A stretch of DNA of 18,645 bases, from NCBI GenBank assembly GCA_038213835.1, contig JBBQSN010000062.1:1-18645 (forward strand), read 5' to 3'. Each line of letters begins with the position of its first letter. The stretch's first letter is position 1. The stretch comes from JBBQSN01 sp038213835 (GTDB lineage: Bacteria; Actinomycetota; Actinomycetes; Actinomycetales; CAWJMD01). A program made the translations under genes and the position numbers. This document shows, piece after piece, positions 7,783 through 13,818 of this stretch. The notes under the pieces are model-generated. The model did not search any database, was not told the DNA's origin, and saw only the letters and a list, made by a program, of their open reading frames with translations.

Positions 7783-8867
7783 GCGGCCGGGACCCCTGTC
7801 ACGGCACGCCGGTAGACCTCGTCGTGGGTGCGGGCGAGGCAGGTGCGCTGCGCGGTGCGCTCGGCCAGGGAGGCGGCGCCGGCCCTGCGACCCGCGGCCC
7901 GTGCCAAGGCGTCGCGCAGGGAGCCAGGATCGGGACCGGACGCCGTCGTGCGGTAGGTGGCGACCTCCTGCTGCTCGTGCCAGCGCCCGACGTCGGAGGC
8001 CACGACGGCCGTGCCCAGGTCGTGGCACAGCTCGACCATCCCCGAGTGGGTCCCGTGCCGGTACGGCAGGACCAGGACGTCGAGAGCGCGCAGGTCGGTC
8101 GCCAGGTCCTCGTCGGGGAGCCGGTCATGGAGCCGCAGCTCGAGCTCGGCCGCCTCGTGGGCCCTGCGCAACCGCTGCACCAGGACCGCGGTCTCGGGCG
8201 TCGCCGGCGGGTCGGCCACCTCGCGGTGCAGCCCGACGCGGAGCCGGACCCCGGGCAGCCCGGCCACCGCCGCCACCAGCGGCTCGACCACCCGCAGGTC
8301 GAGGTTGGCCCGCAGGCTCTTGAGGTGCAGGCCGACCACCGCCCCGCCGACCGGTGCCGTCCTGGCCGTCCCGATCTGGCCCAGCGGTGCGACGTGCGGG
8401 TGCGGGACGACGGTCGCGTTCCTCCCCCAGCGGCGTCGGACGGCCCGGGCCGCCCCCTCGGTGAGGGTCAGCACCTCAGCGGCCGCCCGGACCAGGACAC
8501 CGAGCTGCGCGTCGTGCCGGGCCTGGTCGGCCAGGTGCGGGTTGGTCAGGTCGTGCACGGTGAGCACCAGCGGCCGGTCCACCTCCGCCAGGGCCGCCAC
8601 CAGCTCGTCGAGCTCGGCCGTGGTGCGGTGCTCGAACCCGAAGTGCACGTGCAGGACGTCGAAGGTCGCGGCCCGGTCGCGCACCCAGGCGGGCTCGAGG
8701 GCCGGGTGCGGCCACCAGGTGCCGGCCGGTGCCCCGGGGACCGGCGGGTCGGGCAGCCGGTCGACGAGCCCGGGCCCGTCCGGCAGGTCGAGGTGCCGGA
8801 CGTAGGGGTGCCCGGCAGGGACGGAGACGATCCGGGGGCGGGGCGTGGGCACGGTCCAGGCTGTCAC
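7779..8867 (-). CDS. GT4-like glycosyltransferase, first gene of the glycan operon
   Basis: 362 residues from the GTG at 8867. The start segment PRIVSVPAGHPYVRHL and FDVLHVHFGFEHRT (His-Phe-Gly as in GT4 acceptor domains) are followed by PLVLTVHDLTNPHLADQ, EVLTLTEGAARAVRRRWG and VVPHPH. The C-terminal domain shows LELRLHDRLPDEDLATDLRALDVLVLPYRHGTHSGMVELCHDLGTAVVASDVG, quoted here only to describe order: the H-S-G-M-V-E-L-C-H-D segment stands where E-x7-E normally lies, and Glu is retained at one position. An ATG at 8921 would add 18 residues made of the promoter-proximal repeat and is less likely. The gene heads the operon and lies divergent to the ferredoxin reductase gene. Sugar specificity is unknown. 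Confidence 0.82.
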   Translation of the reverse strand: MTAWTVPTPRPRIVSVPAGHPYVRHLDLPDGPGLVDRLPDPPVPGAPAGTWWPHPALEPAWVRDRAATFDVLHVHFGFEHRTTAELDELVAALAEVDRPLVLTVHDLTNPHLADQARHDAQLGVLVRAAAEVLTLTEGAARAVRRRWGRNATVVPHPHVAPLGQIGTARTAPVGGAVVGLHLKSLRANLDLRVVEPLVAAVAGLPGVRLRVGLHREVADPPATPETAVLVQRLRRAHEAAELELRLHDRLPDEDLATDLRALDVLVLPYRHGTHSGMVELCHDLGTAVVASDVGRWHEQQEVATYRTTASGPDPGSLRDALARAAGRRAGAASLAERTAQRTCLARTHDEVYRRAVTGVPAA

Positions 8868-8886
8868 GGACCGTGCTCCTCGGCTC

Positions 8887-8967
8887 GCGGGACCGACGTG
8901 GCGGGACCGGGGCGGGACCACGTGGCGGGCCCGTGGCGGGACCGTGGCGGGACCGACGTGGCGGACC
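8887..8967. repeat. Degenerate GC-rich repeat cluster upstream of the glycan operon
   Basis: The core GTGGCGG(G/A) occurs five times, starting at 8898, 8922, 8933, 8944 and 8958. An 11-bp unit GTGGCGGGACC is repeated exactly in tandem at 8933-8954. An 18-nt sequence (8887-8904) recurs identically at 8947-8964. The cluster lies immediately upstream of the first glycosyltransferase gene, where its promoter or leader should be. Confidence 0.85.
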
Positions 8968-9028
8968 GACGTGCGACCGCCCGCCGCACCGCTCCGCGCA
9001 GCGCGCTGTGACCCGTGCCACGATCAGG

Positions 9029-9072
9029 CTACGAAGTAGTAACTTACGGACTCGTAGGTTACGGTTGCGTAA
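9029..9072. promoter_or_regulatory. Three-unit 15-bp-periodic palindrome array, probable repressor operators
   Basis: Three consecutive 14-bp dyads are spaced exactly 15 bp apart: CTACGAAGTAGTAA (9029-9042), TTACGGACTCGTAG (9044-9057) and TTACGGTTGCGTAA (9059-9072). The shared pattern is YTACG-N4-CGTAR, and the third is a perfect 5+4+5 inverted repeat. The array is the most AT-rich stretch nearby and ends on the A of the reductase ATG, overlapping its likely promoter. This is the layout of an operator for a dimeric repressor, such as a TetR-type regulator of lipid genes. The regulator itself is not in the window. Confidence 0.65.
9060..9065 (+). promoter_or_regulatory. Candidate -10 box (TACGGT) for the reductase-desaturase operon
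   Basis: TACGGT fits the actinobacterial TANNNT -10 pattern and would put transcription start at about 9072, the A of the ATG, giving a leaderless mRNA. No convincing -35 hexamer is seen 16-18 bp upstream. TAGGTT at 9055-9060 is an alternative -10. Either box lies inside the palindrome array, which fits direct repression. Confidence 0.35.
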
Positions 9073-10175
9073 TGGTGTTCCTGACCTCGACGAGCCGGTC
9101 CCGTGTGCAGCAGGCGCTGCGCCCGACCGGTGACGCCCTGGCTCGGCTGGCCGAAGCGGTGGCCACGCCGCTCGTGCCCTCCGACTACCTCGACCTGGTG
9201 GCTCCCCTGCGTGCGGGCGCCGACCTGCGCGGCCGCGTGGTCGACGTCGTGCCCGAGACCCGCGACGCGGCCACCGTCCTGATCCGCCCCGGCCGCTCCT
9301 GGCGCCGGCACCTGCCCGGGCAGTACGTCCGCCTCGGGGTCGACGTCGATGGCGTGCGGCACTGGCGGGCCTACTCCCTCACCTCCCCCGTCCGGCGTCC
9401 CGACGGGCTCGTCTCGATCACGGTCAAGGCGATCCCGGACGGCAAGGTCAGCTCGCACGTCGTGCGGGCCCTGCGGCCGGGCACCCTGGTGCAGCTCGAC
9501 CAGGCCACCGGCGACTTCGTCCTCGGGGCGCACCGTGGGCCGACCCTGTTCGTCACCGCCGGGTCCGGCATCACCCCGGTGATGGGCATGATCCGCAATC
9601 ACCTGGACGAGCTCGACGACGTCGTGCTGGTGCACTCGGCCCCGGGTGCCGACGACGTCGTCTTCGGCGCCGAGCTGCGCGCCCTGCACGCCGAGGGCCG
9701 GCTCCGCCTGGTCGAGCGGCACACCGACACCGACGGCGTGGTCAGCCCGAGCCAGCTCGACGACCTGGTCCCCGACTGGCGCGACCGCGAGGCGTGGGCC
9801 TGCGGCCCGACCGGGCTGCTCGACGCGTTCGAGGAGCACTGGGCGGCAGCGGGTCTGGCCGACCAGCTGCACACCGAGCGGTTCCGCCCGGTCGTCATCA
9901 CCGCCGCCGAGGGCGGCACCGTCACGTTCGCCCGCACCGGCACGGTCGTCGAGGCGGACGGTGCCACCACCCTGCTCGATGCCGGGGAGGCCGCCGGTGT
10001 GCTGATGCCCTCCGGCTGCCGGATGGGCATCTGCTTCGGCTGCGTCCTGCCGCTGCGCGAGGGCGCCGTGCGCGACCTGCGCTCCGGCGAGCTCACCACC
10101 GCCGTCCCCGAGGACGGCATCCGGATCCAGACCTGCGTGTCGGCTGCAGCCGGCCCCTGCGACATCGACCTCTGA
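9072..10175 (+). CDS. Ferredoxin reductase with C-terminal 2Fe-2S domain, electron donor to the desaturase
   Basis: 367 residues in the FAD-NAD(P)-[2Fe-2S] order of class I oxygenase/desaturase reductases. The FAD-binding motif RAYSLTS is at 99-105, the nicotinamide-binding GSGITP at 164-169 and CGPTG at 244-248. Plant-type ferredoxin cysteines are Cys316, Cys321, Cys324 (CRMGICFGC) and Cys355. It should pass electrons from NAD(P)H through FAD and the iron-sulfur cluster to the di-iron desaturase encoded 10 bases downstream. The pair resembles mycobacterial Rv3230c-DesA3 (known partners). I chose the ATG at 9072 because the conserved domain begins later and the upstream in-frame GTG at 9015 would translate the operator array. 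No Shine-Dalgarno is visible, so leaderless translation is likely. Confidence 0.93.
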   Translation: MVFLTSTSRSRVQQALRPTGDALARLAEAVATPLVPSDYLDLVAPLRAGADLRGRVVDVVPETRDAATVLIRPGRSWRRHLPGQYVRLGVDVDGVRHWRAYSLTSPVRRPDGLVSITVKAIPDGKVSSHVVRALRPGTLVQLDQATGDFVLGAHRGPTLFVTAGSGITPVMGMIRNHLDELDDVVLVHSAPGADDVVFGAELRALHAEGRLRLVERHTDTDGVVSPSQLDDLVPDWRDREAWACGPTGLLDAFEEHWAAAGLADQLHTERFRPVVITAAEGGTVTFARTGTVVEADGATTLLDAGEAAGVLMPSGCRMGICFGCVLPLREGAVRDLRSGELTTAVPEDGIRIQTCVSAAAGPCDIDL

Positions 10176-10179
10176 GGAG
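10174..10179 (+). promoter_or_regulatory. Ribosome binding site of the desaturase gene
   Basis: GAGGAG lies 6 bases before the ATG at 10186 and overlaps the reductase stop codon, so translation of the two genes is probably linked. It fixes the desaturase start. Confidence 0.8.
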
Positions 10180-10185
10180 ACCGAC

Positions 10186-11451
10186 ATGACCGCCACCGCT
10201 GAGACCATGACCGCTGCCACCGCTCTCACCAGGACCGGCACCCCGCGGCCCACCAGCTCGCGCCTGTCGGTCGTGACGACCGAGCGCCGCCACGTGCCCA
10301 AGCGGTCCGTCAAGCCCGACCCGACCGCGCACCTGTCGGCCGCTCAGGTCGAGGCGCTCGGCCGCGAGCTCGACGCCCTGCGCCAGCAGGTCTTCGACTC
10401 CCGCGACGAGCGCGACGCCGCGTACATCCGCACGGTGATCGCCTGGCAGCGTGGGCTCGAGATGGGCAGCCGCGCCGTCCTGCTGTTCTCGCTGTTCCCG
10501 CCCGCGTGGGTGCTCGGGACGGTAGGCCTGTCGGTCGCCAAGATCCTCGAGAACATGGAGATCGGGCACAACGTCATGCACGGCCAGTGGGACTGGATGC
10601 GCGACCCCAAGATCCACTCGCAGGCCTGGGAGTGGGACAACGCCTCCCCCTCGGAGCTGTGGAAGCACAGCCACAACGAGCTGCACCACACCTTCACCAA
10701 CGTGCTCGGCCGCGACAACGACCTCGGCTACGGGATCATGCGCGTCGACGAGGACCAGCGCTGGTACCCGGCCTACCTGCTGCAGCCGCTGTGGAACTTC
10801 ATCAACATGTGCGTCTTCGAGTACGGCATCGCCGCCTACGACCTCGAGATCGGCAAGCACATGGCGACCAAGACGATGGACGACCCGGAGCTGCGCGAGG
10901 GCACCAAGAAGGTGCTGCGCAAGATCCGTGGCCAGGTCACCAAGGACTACGTGGTGCACCCGCTGCTCTCAGGTCCCTCGTTCCTCCACACCCTCGGCGC
11001 CAACGCCGTCGCGAACCTGGTGCGCAACGTGTGGACGCACTCGGTGATCATGTGCGGCCACTTCCCCGAGGGCGTCGAGACCTTCGCGAAGCACTCGATC
11101 GAGGGCGAGACCCGGGGCGAGTGGTACCTGCGCCAGATGCTCGGCTCGGCCAACATCCGCGGCAGCAAGGCGATGCACCTGATGACGGGCAACCTCTCGC
11201 ACCAGGTCGAGCACCACCTGTTCCCGGATATGCCGAGCAACCGGTACGGCACCATCGCCCCGCAGATCCAGGAGATCTGCGAGCGGTACGAGCTCACCTA
11301 CGTCACCGGAACGCTTCAGCAGCAGGTGTCCTCGGCCTGGAAGCAGGTCGTGAAGCTCTCGCTGCCGAACGGCACGACCCCGCGCGCCGCGGCCGCGGGT
11401 CTGGCCCGGGGGGCCGCCGCGGGGCTGCGCCGCCGGGTGCGTCCCGCCTGA
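10186..11451 (+). CDS. Membrane fatty-acid desaturase, DesA3-like (acyl-CoA/acyl-lipid di-iron desaturase)
   Basis: 421 residues. It has the three histidine boxes of membrane di-iron desaturases: HNVMH (128-132), HSHNELHH (161-168) and HQVEHHLF (339-346). There are hydrophobic segments before the first box (about 95-122) and around 195-215 and 265-290. It should introduce a cis double bond into a membrane-bound acyl chain, using O2 and electrons from the reductase encoded just upstream. The family includes the stearoyl delta-9 desaturase DesA3, and the exact position of the bond is inferred only. The first about 45 residues are Thr/Ala/Arg-rich and probably disordered; the C-terminal about 25 are Ala/Arg-rich. 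The start is supported by GAGGAG at 10174-10179. It is the second and last gene of the operon. Confidence 0.95.
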   Translation: MTATAETMTAATALTRTGTPRPTSSRLSVVTTERRHVPKRSVKPDPTAHLSAAQVEALGRELDALRQQVFDSRDERDAAYIRTVIAWQRGLEMGSRAVLLFSLFPPAWVLGTVGLSVAKILENMEIGHNVMHGQWDWMRDPKIHSQAWEWDNASPSELWKHSHNELHHTFTNVLGRDNDLGYGIMRVDEDQRWYPAYLLQPLWNFINMCVFEYGIAAYDLEIGKHMATKTMDDPELREGTKKVLRKIRGQVTKDYVVHPLLSGPSFLHTLGANAVANLVRNVWTHSVIMCGHFPEGVETFAKHSIEGETRGEWYLRQMLGSANIRGSKAMHLMTGNLSHQVEHHLFPDMPSNRYGTIAPQIQEICERYELTYVTGTLQQQVSSAWKQVVKLSLPNGTTPRAAAAGLARGAAAGLRRRVRPA

Positions 11452-11467
11452 TCAGTGGTGGGCCTGA

Positions 11468-11808
11468 TCAGTCCACCGACCCCGCCCGGGTGAGCAGCGC
11501 CCCGAGCTGACGCGCCGCCTCGCGCAGCTCGGGCGGCTGCACGATGCGGTAGGGCGCCCGGATGGCGACCAGGTGCGGGAGGAACCACCAGGCGTCGCTG
11601 GTGGAGCCGACCAGCCGGGTCCGGTGGTCATCGACCCGCTCCAGCCGCCCGAGGTTGCGGCGCAGCCACTGCGTCACCTGCTCCACGGGGCCGTCGACGA
11701 CACCGCCCACGGGTCGATGTCGATCACGAGCTGCTCGCGGAGCCGGTAGAGGACCGGACCCGGCGACTGAGCGGCGCGCCGGTCCACGGAAAGGACCCGA
11801 CGGCTCAC
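11468..11808 (-). pseudogene. Remnant of a WYL-domain transcriptional regulator (C-terminal part, apparently frameshifted)
   Basis: The frame 11710-11468 encodes about 80 residues (GPVEQVTQWLRRNLGRLERV, then an SDAWWFLPHLVAIRAPYRIV and QPPELREAARQLGALL segment). These match the C-terminal extension of WYL/YafY-type regulators, including the typical 'PPEL...L..L' ending. No HTH or WYL core precedes it. A second frame, 11808-11674, starts with a GTG overlapping the TfoX-gene stop and reads like coding sequence (PVLYRLREQLVIDIDPWAV) before running off. Joined by a frameshift near 11700, the two frames would give a continuous short protein, so this looks like a decayed gene whose front end is missing. 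The 80-residue frame could still be translated from the GTG at 11710. It is convergent with the desaturase, with a 16-bp gap. Confidence 0.5.
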
Positions 11809-12143
11809 GTCTTCGGCGGCAGTCCGTCGACGTAGGCGACGCCGATCGCCACCCAGCGCCGCAGGTCGTCGTCGGACCGCACGGCTGAGGGCTCGACCAG
11901 CACCCATCCGTCCATCGGACGACCCCGCATCTCGAACCGGGTCACGCCGGCGTGCCGCACGTGCTCGTCGGTCTGGGACGGGTCGACCCGCAGCATCAGC
12001 GCCCCGCCGCTGACCGCGGCGACGACCATCCGTCCGCTCCGCATGAAGGCCAGCCCGCCGAACATCCTCTTCTCGACGGCCGGGCGCCCGTCAGGTGGCA
12101 GCACGCCCCGGATCCGGTCAGCGAGGTCCTCGTCGTAGGCCAT
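11805..12143 (-). CDS. TfoX/Sxy N-terminal-domain protein
   Basis: 112 residues covering the TfoX N-terminal domain only. Recognisable features are YDEDLADRIRGVL, VEKRMFGGLAFMRSGRMVVA (the highly typical 'KRMFGGLAF' block), GALMLRVDP, and FEMRGRPMDGWVLVEP followed by LRRWVAIGVAYVDGLPPK. In gamma-proteobacteria, two-domain TfoX activates competence genes. Stand-alone N-terminal domains such as this are common in actinobacteria and their function is not established. The ATG at 12143 matches the family start; no clear Shine-Dalgarno is seen. The gene is divergent from the GGDEF gene and its stop overlaps the reading frame of the WYL remnant. Confidence 0.9.
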   Translation of the reverse strand: MAYDEDLADRIRGVLPPDGRPAVEKRMFGGLAFMRSGRMVVAAVSGGALMLRVDPSQTDEHVRHAGVTRFEMRGRPMDGWVLVEPSAVRSDDDLRRWVAIGVAYVDGLPPKT

Positions 12144-12230
12144 CGCCAGAGGATGCCACCGACGACTGCCCTGCGGGCGGGTGCGACGCGCCGGTCGGCG
12201 GGGTCACCACGGCGGGTGCCGCGGCCCTTG

Positions 12231-12236
12231 TACCCT
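12231..12236 (+). promoter_or_regulatory. Candidate -10 box (TACCCT) for the GAF-GGDEF gene
   Basis: TACCCT lies 8 bases before the ATG at 12245 in the 101-bp divergent gap, which would give a near-leaderless transcript. No good -35 is visible. Confidence 0.35.
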
Positions 12237-12244
12237 GACGCGCG

Positions 12245-13660
12245 ATGGCTGCGACCGACCGACCCACGCCACCGGCACCGGCACCCCTCACGGGGACGAC
12301 CGCGACCGCCGCCTGCCGCGAGCTCGTGAGCGAGCTCGCCGACCGGTGGGAGCTGCCCAGCATCTACCTGGTCATCGACGGTCGGCTGCGGTGCATGGCG
12401 GCGAGCGGCTACTTCCGTCTGCTGGAAGGCTTCACGCCTGAGTCCGGGCTCATCGGCCGGGCGATGCGCACCGGCCGCACCGTGGTCGTCGACGACGTCG
12501 AGGCGGACACCGACTTCGTCCCCTCGGTGCCCGGCGTCGTCGCCCAGGTGGCTGCTCCCGTGTCGGTCGGCGGCCGCCGCGTGGGTGCGGTCAGCGTCGA
12601 GGCACGGTCCGCCCTCACGCCCGAGGGCGTCACCGAGGCCGAGGCGGCCGCCCGCCGGCTCGGGGAGACGATCGAGGCGCTCGGCGGGGTCCCGGTGGCG
12701 CCGATGGGTCAGCGGCTGGCCCGGCTCGCGGTCGACCTCGGCGCCGAGGGTGAGGTCGAGCGACTTCGGCGGATGGTCGTCGAGGGCGTGGCCGGCATCG
12801 CCGGACGCTCCAGCGCCGCCCTCGTGGCGGTCTCCCCCGGTGACCGGTGGGAGGTCGTGTGCTCCACCGGCCCTCTGGCGCAAGCAATCTCGGAGTGGAA
12901 GGACACAGAGCTCGCGACCCTGGCGCAGTGGCTCTCGGTCGGCACGTCGTCGCACTTCGCCGGTGGCACCGAGGTGCCGGTCGGCTACGAGTTCCTGCCG
13001 CGCTCGGGTGTGCAGAGCCTCTCCGTGCAGCCGCTGGTGGCCGGCGGCAGCATGCTGGGCCTGCTCCTGGTCGCCGACGCGCAGGAGCACGAGCACGACC
13101 CCGTGGCGGCGGCCGCGATCGAGGTCGTCGCCTCCCTCGCGGCGTCCGGCCTGCGCGCCGCCCGGCTGGTGCGGGACGTCGCGGACAGGGCCCGGGAGGC
13201 GCTCACCGGTGTCGCCGACGCCGCGGACCTGCGCGCCGACCTCACCGCCGCCTGCATCGCGGCGATCCAGACCGGCGACGTCACCCACACCTGCATGCTC
13301 CTCGACGTCGAGGGCGCGCGGGCCGTCGACGACAACCTCGGGCAGGCCGCCAGGGACGAGGTGCTGAGCAAGCTGGTCGAGGCGCTGAACGGTCAGCTTC
13401 GGCACGGTGACAGCCTCTACCGGGTCGAGGGCGACGAGTTCGCGGTGCTGCTGGCCACCGGCCTGCCGGAGAGCGCCACGGCGGTCGCCAGCCGACTGGT
13501 GCGCGCCGCTCGCGACGCCGGAGCGCCGGTCGCGCTCGGGTGGGCGCTGGTCGACGGGCCGCCCGCGGTCGTCCAGGAACGGGCTGCAGCGTCCTTGCGC
13601 GAGGCGAAGCAGCCGGGACCCGGCCGCGCCGACGCGAGGATCGCCGACACCTCCCGGTGA
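12245..13660 (+). CDS. GAF-GAF-GGDEF protein with divergent cyclase site and intact I-site motif
   Basis: 471 residues with no membrane segment. Residues about 20-147 form a GAF domain (GLIGRAMRTGRTVVVDDVEA, then QVAAPVSVGGRRVGAVSVEA). Residues about 160-310 look like a second, weaker GAF domain (SVQPLVAGGSMLGLLLVADA). Residues about 330-455 are a GGDEF domain. The signature reads EGDEF (395-399) instead of GGDEF. It is preceded at the correct five-residue distance by RHGD (386-389), matching the RxxD product-inhibition site. The usual FK..ND..GH segment is replaced by ARAVDDNLGQ, so the lysine and the guanine-contacting asparagine are lost, although Asp354, Asp371 and Glu398 remain. It may be a weak cyclase or a c-di-GMP/GTP receptor. 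The ligand of the GAF domains is unknown. The gene appears monocistronic. Confidence 0.85.
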   Translation: MAATDRPTPPAPAPLTGTTATAACRELVSELADRWELPSIYLVIDGRLRCMAASGYFRLLEGFTPESGLIGRAMRTGRTVVVDDVEADTDFVPSVPGVVAQVAAPVSVGGRRVGAVSVEARSALTPEGVTEAEAAARRLGETIEALGGVPVAPMGQRLARLAVDLGAEGEVERLRRMVVEGVAGIAGRSSAALVAVSPGDRWEVVCSTGPLAQAISEWKDTELATLAQWLSVGTSSHFAGGTEVPVGYEFLPRSGVQSLSVQPLVAGGSMLGLLLVADAQEHEHDPVAAAAIEVVASLAASGLRAARLVRDVADRAREALTGVADAADLRADLTAACIAAIQTGDVTHTCMLLDVEGARAVDDNLGQAARDEVLSKLVEALNGQLRHGDSLYRVEGDEFAVLLATGLPESATAVASRLVRAARDAGAPVALGWALVDGPPAVVQERAAASLREAKQPGPGRADARIADTSR

Positions 13661-13700
13661 TCCGCCCGCCCGTCACAGATTGCCCACGCCACCGACCCCT

Positions 13701-13765
13701 CCCGCGAGTGTGAGCCCTGTGCTCGCCACGCCGGGCGTGGCGCGCACGAGGCTCACACTCGCGGG
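13701..13765. repeat. 65-nt near-perfect snap-back palindrome
   Basis: A perfect 16-bp outer stem, CCCGCGAGTGTGAGCC (13701-13716) with GGCTCACACTCGCGGG (13750-13765), continues inward through a further 15 positions (13717-13731 with 13735-13749). The inner part has two mismatches and one G-T pair and leaves a 3-nt loop (CGG). It lies in the 158-bp gap after the GGDEF gene and before the envelope operon, both plus strand. It has no T-tract, so it is not a standard intrinsic terminator. I saw no second copy in the window. Confidence 0.95.
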
Positions 13766-13818
13766 CGTCCTTGCCCTGAAGTCCCGTACGCGGAACAGGT
13801 CCAGGCGCTCGTACTGGC

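Noticed and set aside
9015..9071. Upstream in-frame GTG start for the ferredoxin reductase
   Set aside because: The added 19 residues would be translated from the operator array, and the ATG at 9072 fits a leaderless start.
11446..11472. 11-bp direct repeat GCCTGATCAGT at the convergent ends of the desaturase gene and WYL remnant
   Set aside because: It arises largely because both genes end in GCC/GAC-TGA-TCA contexts; too short to call an attachment site.
13792..13812. GGAAC followed by CGTA upstream of the envelope operon as an ECF sigma promoter
   Set aside because: The spacer is only about 13 bases, shorter than the usual about 15-17, so I do not claim control by the nearby sigma factor.
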